Of a stretch of 64,000 bases of DNA, positions 34,194-42,377 are shown piece by piece. Position 1 is the stretch's first letter, and each line of letters opens with the position of its first letter. The notes beneath the pieces are model-generated. The model saw only the letters and a list, made by a program, of their open reading frames with translations. It did no database searches and had not been told where the DNA came from. This stretch comes from Gemmatimonadales bacterium (GTDB taxonomy: Bacteria; Gemmatimonadota; Gemmatimonadetes; Gemmatimonadales; JACORV01): contig DATJUT010000031.1 in the NCBI GenBank assembly GCA_035502185.1, positions 1 through 64,000 on the forward strand, in the 5' to 3' direction. The position numbers and the translations under genes were made by a program.

Positions 34194-34619
34194 CTAGCGG
34201 CGGAGCCTCCCGGTCCGGGAGGTGGTGACCGTATCGGCGGACGCGCCGCGGGAGAAGATCACGCGCGTGTTGGACGTCCCGTAGCCGAGCCCCAAGGGCC
34301 CGAACACGATGGCGAGATTCGAGCAAGTGACCGTGGAGGACCCGAGAGGATAGACACCCACCGTATCCCAGGCGGCGGGGGCGCGCTGCACGGACAAGGT
34401 GGCCACGGGCGCGGTACGTTCCAGCTCCAGTCGCGCCAGCGTGCCGCGCGAGATGGCGAGTTGGCGTGTCGTGGCGTAGAGCGCCGCGAAGCGTTCAACG
34501 CCCTCGCGCACCGATGCCTGGTCGAGGTAGCGGATCAGGGGAGGGGTCACGACCGCCGTCAGGATTCCCACGATCGCGACCACGGAAAGCAGCTCCGGCA
34601 ACGTGAATCCGCGACGCAT
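34194..34619 (-). CDS. Type IV prepilin-like protein (GspH/FimT type pseudopilin)
   Basis: A 141-residue pseudopilin. The class III signal is MRRG then FTLPELLSVVAIVGILTAVV, with the conserved Glu at mature position 5. A prepilin peptidase would cut after the Gly. The C-terminal domain is beta-rich and fits a minor pilin. No other pilus or type II secretion gene is nearby. Confidence 0.85.
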   Translation of the reverse strand: MRRGFTLPELLSVVAIVGILTAVVTPPLIRYLDQASVREGVERFAALYATTRQLAISRGTLARLELERTAPVATLSVQRAPAAWDTVGVYPLGSSTVTCSNLAIVFGPLGLGYGTSNTRVIFSRGASADTVTTSRTGRLRR

Positions 34620-34727
34620 GCCGCCAACCTAGCGCGGAAGCCTGCCGCCACCGTGTCGGACCGTCGCGGAGTGGATGCTTCGGCCGCGGCGCAGCGGCAC
34701 TCCCTGGCTCGGCGCGAGCGGCCTCGC

Positions 34728-34733
34728 TAGACT
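34728..34733 (+). promoter_or_regulatory. -10 box TAGACT, leaderless start
   Basis: TAGACT ends six bases before the ATG at 34740. No ribosome binding site is present, so the transcript is probably leaderless. Confidence 0.4.
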
Positions 34734-34739
34734 GCGCTC

Positions 34740-35195
34740 ATGCACGCACTGGTACGCCTCTACCTCAGGACGGCCTTCGCCTTCCTCGCCCTCGGCTTGA
34801 TGGGCGGCTTGTGGCTCGAATACCGGCTGACCGTCGGTGGGGTGATCAGCCAGGGCATGATCGTGGCGCACGTGCACGTGCTGCTGGTGGGATTCCTGCT
34901 GATGATGATCCTCGGCACCGCGTTCTGGCTGTTCCCGCGCGCCGGCCGCGGCCAGCCGGTAGGGCCGCACCCGTTCGCGGTCGGACTCGCCTACGGGCTG
35001 CTCACGGCGGGGACCGTCGTGCGCGGGGTCGCCGAGTTCTTCGACCTCGAGCTGTCGGCCCCGGTCTGGCGGTACGTCGCGCTGGCCGCGTCGTCGGTCC
35101 AGGCCGCGGGCGTTCTCATCGGGATCGTCGCCTTGTGGAGCCGGGTCCGGGGCGCCGCCGCGCCGAAGCTGGCGCCGCCGAATCCTCCTGAATGA
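34740..35195 (+). CDS. Small membrane protein, heme-copper-oxidase subunit I-like
   Basis: A 151-residue protein with four membrane helices. IVAHVHVLLVGFLLMMILGTAFWLFPR resembles one helix pair of cytochrome oxidase subunit I or NnrS-type proteins, with two closely spaced His that could bind heme. It is much shorter than an oxidase. Single gene; function unknown. Confidence 0.6.
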   Translation: MHALVRLYLRTAFAFLALGLMGGLWLEYRLTVGGVISQGMIVAHVHVLLVGFLLMMILGTAFWLFPRAGRGQPVGPHPFAVGLAYGLLTAGTVVRGVAEFFDLELSAPVWRYVALAASSVQAAGVLIGIVALWSRVRGAAAPKLAPPNPPE

Positions 35196-35265
35196 TGGAG
35201 CGTCCTCCGCGCCGCCCGCACGACGCCGCACTCTCGACGAGGGCTACCGAGCCCCCGGCCGCCGC

Positions 35266-35772
35266 CTAGCGCCGCGCCGCCCGCTCCAGGAGGCGGCGGC
35301 GCGTGTAGGGGATGAGGCCGCCCGCGTCGATGATCGCCTGACGCGCCGCCGGCAGCGGCCGAGCCGCGTACCGCTTGCCCGTCGCCAGGTTCACGACCTC
35401 CGCCGCGCCCACCGCCAGCTCGTCGCCCTCGGACGCCACCACGCCCGGCGCCTCCACCAGCCTGAGCCCCAGGTTGATCGCGTTCTGCAGGAAGATCCGC
35501 GCGAAGCTCGAGGCCACGATCACCAGCTCGTGCCCCTTCAGCGTGGAAACCGCCTGCTCGCGGGAACTGCCGCAGCCGAAGTTCTTCCCGGCGACCACCA
35601 CGCTGCCGGCCGGCACGGCGCCACTCTTCAGTCCCGCGTTGAACGGACCGAGATCCGCGAATGCGTACTGGGGCGTTTCGCTCGGCAGGACCGTCGCCAT
35701 GTAGCGGCCGGGGTAGATGACGTCGGTCGAGACGTCGTCGCCGAGCACCAGGACTGCCTTGGCCGCGCTCAC
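35266..35772 (-). CDS. LeuD-like small subunit of an aconitase-type hydro-lyase
   Basis: A 168-residue swivel-domain subunit. Motifs are DDVSTDVIYPGRYM at the start and GKNFGCGSSREQAV in the middle, both typical of LeuD/aconitase small subunits. The GTG start at 35772 overlaps the large subunit stop by four bases. It works with the LeuC-like gene. In plain leucine synthesis the pair converts 2- to 3-isopropylmalate, but the operon partners suggest another branched dicarboxylate. Confidence 0.9.
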   Translation of the reverse strand: MSAAKAVLVLGDDVSTDVIYPGRYMATVLPSETPQYAFADLGPFNAGLKSGAVPAGSVVVAGKNFGCGSSREQAVSTLKGHELVIVASSFARIFLQNAINLGLRLVEAPGVVASEGDELAVGAAEVVNLATGKRYAARPLPAARQAIIDAGGLIPYTRRRLLERAARR

Positions 35773-37085
35773 CGTCCGCCCCCGAGGCGCGGGTCCGTGA
35801 TGCGCCCGGTCACCGCCGAGGCGGCCGCCACCGCGGGCGAGCAGAGGTAGACCTCGGACGCCGGGTTCCCCATCCGCCCCTTGAAGTTGCGGTTGGTGGT
35901 GGACAGCGCGACCTCGCCGTCGCCGAGCGCTCCCTCGTGGACGCCCAGGCAGGGGCCGCAGCCGGCGTTCATCACCACCGCTCCGGCGCCCGCCAGGTCG
36001 GCCAGGTATCCGGCGGCAAGCGCCTGCTGGTAGATGCGACCCGACGCCGGAAAGACCAGCATCCGCGTGCCGGCCGCGACCGTGCGGCCCCTGAGGATGC
36101 GCGCTGCGATGGCCAGGTCGTCGAGCCGACCGTTGGTGCAGGAGCCGATCACGATCTGATCCACGTGCCGCCCCGCCACCTCGCCGACGCCACGGACGTT
36201 GTCCACGGTATGCGGGCAGGCGACCTGCGGCTCCAGCGACGACGCGTCCACGTCCAGCGACCGCTCGTACGGCGCGTCCGCATCGGGCGGGACCAGCGGC
36301 ACGGCGTCCTGGACGCCCGCCTCCTCCCGGAGGTAGCGCAGCGTCTCGGCGTCCGCCGGCACGATGCCCGACGTCGCCCCGGCTTCGACCGCCATGTTGC
36401 ACAGGGTCAGGCGTCCTGACGTGGGCATGGCGCGGATGGCCTCGCCGTGGAACTCCAGCACCCGGAAGGCGGCGCCGGCCGCGCCGAGCTTGCCGACCAG
36501 ATGCAGGATCAGGTCCTTGGAGCTGATCATCTCCGGCATCCGGCCCGTGACGTTCACCCGGATGGTGGGCGGCACCTCGACGTTCACCGCGTACCCGAGC
36601 GTCCATACGCTCGCCATCTCGGTGGCGCCGATCCCGAACGCGAAGGCGCCGAGGGCACCGTGGCTCGTGGTGTGCGAGTCGGTGCCGACGACCACCGCCC
36701 CCGGCCGCACGTAGCCGTTCTCGGGCAGGATCTGGTGGCAGATGCCGCCCCGGTCGCCCCGGATGTCATGGAACTTGGCGATGCCGTTCGCCGCGACGAA
36801 TTCGCGCACCTTCTTCTGATTGGTCGCCGTCTTGGGTGATTCGGCGGGCACGCGGTGATCGAAGATGATCGCGAGGCGCGCCGGATCCCACACGGCGGGC
36901 GCGAGGCCGGTGCCGCGGAAGACCTCGAGGAACTGGTTGATCACCAGGGCCGCGTTCTCGTGGCTCATGGCGAGGTCCACGGCCGGCTCCACCACCTCGC
37001 CGACCGCCACCGCCTTCCTGCCCGCCGCACGAGCGAGGATCTTCTGCACGACCGTCATCCCCGGGCCGGGCGCGTTCTCCGTCAC
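35769..37085 (-). CDS. LeuC-like large subunit of an aconitase-type hydro-lyase
   Basis: A 438-residue subunit that binds a 4Fe-4S cluster. Cluster cysteines are in VIGSCTNGR and NAGCGPCLG. VVGTDSHTTSHGALGAFAFGIG and HDIRGDRGGICHQILPE are family motifs. The GTG at 37085 overlaps the CoA transferase stop (GTGA). Length and motifs fit the archaeal/LeuC2 branch that includes homoaconitase and dimethylmalate dehydratase as well as isopropylmalate isomerase. Confidence 0.9.
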   Translation of the reverse strand: MTENAPGPGMTVVQKILARAAGRKAVAVGEVVEPAVDLAMSHENAALVINQFLEVFRGTGLAPAVWDPARLAIIFDHRVPAESPKTATNQKKVREFVAANGIAKFHDIRGDRGGICHQILPENGYVRPGAVVVGTDSHTTSHGALGAFAFGIGATEMASVWTLGYAVNVEVPPTIRVNVTGRMPEMISSKDLILHLVGKLGAAGAAFRVLEFHGEAIRAMPTSGRLTLCNMAVEAGATSGIVPADAETLRYLREEAGVQDAVPLVPPDADAPYERSLDVDASSLEPQVACPHTVDNVRGVGEVAGRHVDQIVIGSCTNGRLDDLAIAARILRGRTVAAGTRMLVFPASGRIYQQALAAGYLADLAGAGAVVMNAGCGPCLGVHEGALGDGEVALSTTNRNFKGRMGNPASEVYLCSPAVAAASAVTGRITDPRLGGGR

Positions 37086-38284
37086 ACGATGCCCCTTTCC
37101 TTCAGCCGCGCGATCTGCTCCGCCGAATAGCCCAAGCCGCCGAGAATCTCTTCGGTGTGCGCGGACAGCCGTGGCGGCGCCGTCTCGACCGCTCCAGGCG
37201 TCTTGGCGAGCTTGGCGGTCAGGCCGAACACCTTCACTTCGCCGATACCCTCGGCGCATACGGTCTGGATGGTGTCCCGATGGGCGACCTGCGCCTGGGT
37301 GAGCGCCTGCTCCAGCCCGAGGATCGCGCCCGAGGGGACGCCGCGCTCGTTCAGGACGTGCACCCACTGCTCGGTGTCGCGCTCCCGGAGCTTCGCCTCC
37401 AGGAGCGGGGTCAGGGCCCGCCGGTTCTGTTTGCGGGCGTCCCGCTTGGCGAAGCGCGGGTCGCGCTTCAGCTCCGGCACGCCGAGCGCGTCCGCCACCG
37501 CCTCCCACTGCTCCTGCTTGTTGGCGGCGATGTTGATGGCGCCGTCTCTGGTGGCGAACGTGCCCGAGGGCGCCGCCGTGAAGTTGTCGTTTCCGAGCAG
37601 CTGCGGCTGCTGGTGCCCGATCAGCAGGTTGGCGGCCACCCAGCCCATCAGCGGCATGATGGAATCGACGAGGGCGACGTCGATGAACTGTCCCTCGCCC
37701 GTGCGCTCGCGGTGAAACAGGGCGGCCATGATGGCGAACGCGGCGTTGAGCCCCCCCACCGTGTCGCACACCGGAAAGCCACAGCGCAGCGGATTGAGTC
37801 GCTCGTCGCCGTTGATCGCCATGACGCCGCTCAGACCCTGGATGATCTGGTCGTAGGCGGGTTTCATCGCGTCCGGGCCGGTCTGCCCGAAGCCGGAGAT
37901 GGCGCAGTAGACGAGCCGCGGGTTCTCCCCGGCGAGCACGGGGTAAGCGATGCCGAGCCGCTCCATCACGCCGGGGCGGAAGTTCTCGACCACGACGTCG
38001 GCCGTCCGCGCCAGCTTGCGCAGGATCTCGCGCGCCTCCGGCTCCTTGAGATTCAGGGTCACGGACTTCTTGTTCGCGTTCTGCGCGAGGAAGCTGGTGC
38101 CCATCAGGCGGTCGTTGAGATCCGGCACGTTGCCGAGCCGGCGCGCCAGGTCGCCGTCCACCGGGTTCTCGATCTTGATCACCTCCGCGCCCAGCAGCGC
38201 GAGGAGCGCCGTGGCGAACGGGCCGGACAGCACGTTCGTCAGGTCGAGGACCCGGATGTGGCCCAGCAGCTTCGCCGTGCTCAC
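37082..38284 (-). CDS. Family III CoA transferase (CaiB/BaiF type)
   Basis: A 400-residue CoA transferase. It starts LGHIRVLDLTNVLSGPFATALLALLGAEVIKIENP, has the catalytic Asp region ANKKSVTLNLKEPEARE and NFRPGVMERLG. Members move CoA between acids, for example succinyl-CoA to citramalate. GTG start at 38284 overlaps the lyase stop by four bases. In this operon it would activate the acid that the lyase then cleaves; this is inference. Confidence 0.9.
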   Translation of the reverse strand: MSTAKLLGHIRVLDLTNVLSGPFATALLALLGAEVIKIENPVDGDLARRLGNVPDLNDRLMGTSFLAQNANKKSVTLNLKEPEAREILRKLARTADVVVENFRPGVMERLGIAYPVLAGENPRLVYCAISGFGQTGPDAMKPAYDQIIQGLSGVMAINGDERLNPLRCGFPVCDTVGGLNAAFAIMAALFHRERTGEGQFIDVALVDSIMPLMGWVAANLLIGHQQPQLLGNDNFTAAPSGTFATRDGAINIAANKQEQWEAVADALGVPELKRDPRFAKRDARKQNRRALTPLLEAKLRERDTEQWVHVLNERGVPSGAILGLEQALTQAQVAHRDTIQTVCAEGIGEVKVFGLTAKLAKTPGAVETAPPRLSAHTEEILGGLGYSAEQIARLKERGIV

Positions 38285-39210
38285 GGCTGGGCCGCCAGGG
38301 CGTCGGCGATCGTGCCGGTGCGGTACACGCTGCCCGGCAGATCGCGCCCGAAGAACCGGGCGACCTCGCCGGCCAGCGCGATCAGCCGGTCGAGCCGGAC
38401 GTCGGGGCGCCGCCCCGAGCGCTGGAGCAGGTGCACCAGGTCCTCCGTGCAGGTGTTGCCGCCCGCGACCTTCGTGAACGGACACCCGCCCAGGCCGGCC
38501 ACGGACGATTCGAACCAGGTCACCCCGGCGCGCAGCGCCGCCCAGCAGTTGGCGAGGGCGAGGCCGTACGTGTTGTGGAAGTGGCACGCCGCCTCGACGC
38601 CGGGCCCGGCGGCGAACACGGCGGCGTACAGGCGCTCGACCTGGTCCGGGACCGCGTGCCCGGCCGTGTCGGCCAGGCTGATGCAGGGGAGGCCCGCGTC
38701 GAGAAACCGCCGCACCAGGTCGAGGACGCGGCGCTCGGGCACGGCGCCCTCGTACCCGCAGCCGAACGCCGACTGCACCGAGACCTGGACCTGCTTGCGC
38801 TCCGCCAGCACCCGTTGCGCGATGGCGACGATGCGCCCGGTCGCCTCGTCGGTCGACATCCCGGTGTTCTTCCGGCTGTGGGTCTCGCTCGCCGACACCC
38901 CCATGCAGAACAGCTCCACGCCGCACGCCAGACCGCGCTCCAGCCCTCGCTCGTTCAGCACGAGGGCGGAGAGCGTCGCGCCCGCGGGACGGTCGAGCTC
39001 CCCGAACAACCGGTCGGTGTCCGCCATCTGCGGCACTTTCTCGGGATGGACGAACGAGCCGACCTGGACCACGTCCAGGCCCGAAGCGGCCAGCTCGCCG
39101 ACCCACCGCGCTTTCTGCGCGGTCGGGACGATCTGCCGCTCCATCTGCAGCCCGTCCCGCAAGCCGACCTCGTGCAGGACGATCGCGCGCGTGCCCTGGG
39201 CGACGGCCAT
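38281..39210 (-). CDS. HMG-CoA lyase-family protein
   Basis: A 309-residue DRE-TIM lyase. Metal and substrate motifs are HEVGLRDGLQMER, VQVGSFVHPEKVPQMADT and CHFHNTYGLALAN. The signature VAGLGGCPFTKVAGGN holds the catalytic Cys. The family splits 3-hydroxy-3-methyl acyl-CoAs to acetyl-CoA and a keto product. The partners here suggest citramalyl-CoA or a similar thioester as substrate. It lies eight bases after the dehydrogenase gene. Confidence 0.9.
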   Translation of the reverse strand: MAVAQGTRAIVLHEVGLRDGLQMERQIVPTAQKARWVGELAASGLDVVQVGSFVHPEKVPQMADTDRLFGELDRPAGATLSALVLNERGLERGLACGVELFCMGVSASETHSRKNTGMSTDEATGRIVAIAQRVLAERKQVQVSVQSAFGCGYEGAVPERRVLDLVRRFLDAGLPCISLADTAGHAVPDQVERLYAAVFAAGPGVEAACHFHNTYGLALANCWAALRAGVTWFESSVAGLGGCPFTKVAGGNTCTEDLVHLLQRSGRRPDVRLDRLIALAGEVARFFGRDLPGSVYRTGTIADALAAQP

Positions 39211-39218
39211 CGCCCGGC

Positions 39219-40337
39219 CTACAGCGCCCCCGCCACGGCCTCGGCCACCTCGAGCGTGGTGTTGGTCCCGCCCATGTCGTAGGTCCGGACCTTCCCGGCT
39301 CGGATCACCGCCGCGACCGCGCGCTCGACGCGCTCGGCCTTGGCCTGCTCGCCGAGCCACTCGAGCATCATCCTGGCCGCCAGGATCGTGGCGATGGGGT
39401 TCACCTTGTACTGGCCCGCGTACTTGGGCGCCGAGCCGTGCGACGGCTCGAACACGGCCAGCTGCTCCCCGATGTTCCCGGAGCAGCCGAAGCCGAGCCC
39501 GCCGACCATCTGCGCGGCGAGGTCGGAGATGATGTCCCCGTACAGGTTCGGGGCCACCAGCACATCGTAACTCCGGGGGTTCTTGAGCAGCCACATGCAG
39601 ATCGCGTCGACGTTGGCGTCGTCCATCGGGATGCCCGCGTACCCGGCCGCCACGCGCTTCGCTTCCTCGAGGAACAGCCCGTCCGTCGCCCGCACCACGT
39701 TCGCCTTGTGCACCACCGTGACCTTGCGGCGCCCGTTCCGCTTCGCGTACTCGAACGCCGCCCGCACGATGCGCTCGGAGCCCTTCCGGGTGTTGACCTT
39801 GCACGAGATCGCGTAGTCGTCGGGTGCGAGGTCCTTGAACGGCGCGAACGGCTTGGAGGCCCGGGCCAGCGCCGCCGCAAGATCGGCCGGGACGGGAGCG
39901 AACTCGACCCCCGCGTACAGGTCCTCCGTGTTCTCGCGGAAGATCACCAGGTCGATCGCGTCGCCGAAGTTCAACGGGTTGCCCGGATAGGCCCGGCACG
40001 GCCGCAGGCAGACGTAGAGATCGAACATCTGCCGCATCCGGACGATGGGTGAGCGGTACACGAGGCCGGTGCCCCGCAGCGCGGGCGCGAGCTCGGCCTC
40101 GGCCGCTCGCGCGGGCTTCGACGTGATCGCGCCGAACAGCGCCGCGTGCACGCCCTTGAGGAGCTCGACGGTGCGGAGCGGGAAGGCGTCGCCCTCGCGG
40201 CACCAGTAGTCCCACCCGATGTCGCCGGGCAGGTAGTCCGCGTCCAGCCGGATGGCATCGAGCACGATCCGAGCCGCTTCCATCACGTCCTTGCCGATCC
40301 CGTCGCCCGGCAGCCACGCGATTCTGTACTGAGCCAT
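39219..40337 (-). CDS. Isocitrate/isopropylmalate dehydrogenase-family enzyme
   Basis: A 372-residue beta-decarboxylating dehydrogenase. The start is RIAWLPGDGIGKDVMEAA. Substrate and metal motifs are LRPCRAYPGNP, VIFRENTEDLYAGVEF, NLYGDIISDLAAQMVGGLGF and FEPSHGSAPKYAGQ. The family includes LeuB, homoisocitrate, tartrate and D-malate dehydrogenases. The DLYAGVEF loop differs from standard LeuB, so the substrate is open. The ATG at 40337 has a GGAG site; it is the first gene of the five-gene operon. Confidence 0.9.
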   Translation of the reverse strand: MAQYRIAWLPGDGIGKDVMEAARIVLDAIRLDADYLPGDIGWDYWCREGDAFPLRTVELLKGVHAALFGAITSKPARAAEAELAPALRGTGLVYRSPIVRMRQMFDLYVCLRPCRAYPGNPLNFGDAIDLVIFRENTEDLYAGVEFAPVPADLAAALARASKPFAPFKDLAPDDYAISCKVNTRKGSERIVRAAFEYAKRNGRRKVTVVHKANVVRATDGLFLEEAKRVAAGYAGIPMDDANVDAICMWLLKNPRSYDVLVAPNLYGDIISDLAAQMVGGLGFGCSGNIGEQLAVFEPSHGSAPKYAGQYKVNPIATILAARMMLEWLGEQAKAERVERAVAAVIRAGKVRTYDMGGTNTTLEVAEAVAGAL

Positions 40338-40517
40338 GCACTCCGCTCCCCAGGGGCTCATCACAAAAACAGCAAGAAGCGCGCCGGAATTGCCTGCGCC
40401 CGGCAAAGGCTTGCGGTGCCGCCACAAGCGCGGGCGCGCGGGAGCCGAACGTCAAGGCCTCGCGGCCCATGCCCTCCTTGCGCTGCGCCCGGCCGCGGGA
40501 TATGAAATCTGCACGAC

Positions 40518-41150
40518 ATGAGCGACGCTCTACTGGCGCTCCGCGAATACGCCAAGCTCGCGCCCTGGAACATCCGGGACCTCGCGGCCATCTCCGGGGG
40601 CATTCTCGACGCCTCCGGCGTGACGCCGATCAACGCCGCGGCCCAGAGTCACCCGTCCGATCGCACGATCCGCTTCTACGTGACCCGGCACCTGATGAGC
40701 CCGCCCGAGGGCCGGGGGACGGCGGCGACCTACGGCTACCGGCACCTGCTCCAGCTCCTGTCGATCAAGCTGCGGCAGATGGAAGGCGCCACCCTGGCGA
40801 CGATCACGAAGGACATCGCCGACTCCCCGGGCGACGTCCTGGAGAAACGGGTCGCCACGGCGCTGGGCACCTTGCCGGTTCCCGAGGAGATCCAGTTTCC
40901 CGGCGCCGTCGCACCGAGGGGCCGGGTGGCTCGGGCGGTGGGCCGGCGAGCGTCCAACGGCAGTGCGGCCGAGGGCGGCGAGCCCGGCAACGCGCCCGCG
41001 GGGGCCTGGTACCGCATCGCGCTCGACGACCTGGCCGAGATCTCGCTGCGCCACGACCACCCGGCCGCGCGCACGTCCGCCCAGCGCCAGCGCCTGGCAG
41101 AGCGGGTGGCGCGCGCCCTTCGCGAGGCCGCCGCCGACTCCGGACAGTAG
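40518..41150 (+). CDS. MerR-like transcriptional regulator
   Basis: A 210-residue protein. The winged helix is SDRTIRFYVTRHLMSPPEGRGTAATYGYRHLLQLLSIK, the MerR pattern, placed after an unusual 45-residue N-terminal stretch. A C-terminal polar linker and a small domain (WYRIALDDLAEISLRH) follow. No metal-binding Cys. It is divergent from the five-gene operon and may control it. Confidence 0.8.
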   Translation: MSDALLALREYAKLAPWNIRDLAAISGGILDASGVTPINAAAQSHPSDRTIRFYVTRHLMSPPEGRGTAATYGYRHLLQLLSIKLRQMEGATLATITKDIADSPGDVLEKRVATALGTLPVPEEIQFPGAVAPRGRVARAVGRRASNGSAAEGGEPGNAPAGAWYRIALDDLAEISLRHDHPAARTSAQRQRLAERVARALREAAADSGQ

Positions 41151-41156
41151 CGCCGC

Positions 41157-42377
41157 ATGCGCCTGCGCTGGCGCCCGCCCCTCGTGCTGTCCGCCTGCGT
41201 CGTCGTGGCGCAGCTGTTCTCCGCCGCTCCCCTGGTCGACGTCGTCGGCTGGACCACGCCTGCGTCGGTCCGCATCACCTACCCCGCGTCCCACGTGCTC
41301 TTCGCCCCGGTCACGTTGCTCGCGGATTGGCTGAACGGTGGGTCGCGCCGCGACCTGATCGGCTTCGCCCTGTGGGCGCTCGTGGGGTACGCGGTGCTGC
41401 GGCTGGCGGCGCGGAGGACCGCGGCACCCGGCCGGGCGCGACGCGAGACGCTGTGGGCGCTGGCCTTCCTGGTCGCGCTCGCCGCGTTCTGCGGCTGGGG
41501 CTACTGGCTGCCGCGCCCGATTCCCCGGCTCGTGCCGGCGAGCGCGGACGAGTTGGTGATGGACGTCCACTCGCACACGGCGCTCTCCCACGACGGGCGC
41601 CCGGGATTCGGCGCCGGCCGGAACGCGGCCTGGCATGCTCGAGCCGGGTTCGACGTCGCCTTCGTCACGGACCACAACGCCTTCGGCGCCGCGCGGGAGT
41701 GGCGAACGGGGGTGCCGCGGGGGCTCCCCCGCCTGCTCGACGGCGAGGAGATCTCCCTGTCGGGGATTCACGTCCTGGCGCTCGGAAACTCGACCCTGAT
41801 CGACAACCGGCCCTACGACGCCTCGTGGGACTCGACCGGCGCCCTGATCCGGCGGCTGCACGGCGACTCCGTCTTCCTGGTACCGACCCTGCCGGAGGAC
41901 TGGCGGCATCACACGGGCGCGGAGTTCGGCCAGCTGAGCGAATGGGGTGTGGACGGCTTCGAGATCTGGACCAGCGCGCCGCAGGCGATGGAGCTGCCCC
42001 CCTCCGGACGACGCACGGTGATTTCATGGTCGCGCCTCGAGAATCGGCCGATGTTCGGCTCGACCGACATGCACGGCTACGGAAACGCGGCGACGGTGTG
42101 GAACGTGGTGTGGCTGCCGGGATGGCGGGCGCTCGGCGACGCCGCGCTCCAGCGGGCCATCCTGACGCGGCTGCGCACCGGAGGCGCCGCCGCCAATCAG
42201 ATCGTGGCACTCCGGCGCTGGCTGCCGCAGACGCGGCTCGAGTCCGCGATCAGCGTCCCGGTCAACCTCGGGCTTCTGCTCCGCACGGCTTCACGTCCGC
42301 ACGCGCTGGCGCTGCTGGGATGGATCTGGGCGGTGGCGGCGGCGCTCAGCCTGCGCACGAACCCGCGGAGAGCGTGA
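41157..42377 (+). CDS. Membrane-anchored PHP-domain phosphohydrolase-like protein
   Basis: A 406-residue protein. Residues 1-130 hold three to four membrane helices. The PHP domain starts MDVHSHTALSHDGRPG and has FVTDHNAFG, metal-binding motifs of the family. STDMHGYG supplies further ligands. The C-terminal hydrophobic segment may be another helix. It starts six bases after the MerR-like gene. Its 3' end overlaps the convergent glycosidase-like gene by 32 bases. Confidence 0.8.
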   Translation: MRLRWRPPLVLSACVVVAQLFSAAPLVDVVGWTTPASVRITYPASHVLFAPVTLLADWLNGGSRRDLIGFALWALVGYAVLRLAARRTAAPGRARRETLWALAFLVALAAFCGWGYWLPRPIPRLVPASADELVMDVHSHTALSHDGRPGFGAGRNAAWHARAGFDVAFVTDHNAFGAAREWRTGVPRGLPRLLDGEEISLSGIHVLALGNSTLIDNRPYDASWDSTGALIRRLHGDSVFLVPTLPEDWRHHTGAEFGQLSEWGVDGFEIWTSAPQAMELPPSGRRTVISWSRLENRPMFGSTDMHGYGNAATVWNVVWLPGWRALGDAALQRAILTRLRTGGAAANQIVALRRWLPQTRLESAISVPVNLGLLLRTASRPHALALLGWIWAVAAALSLRTNPRRA

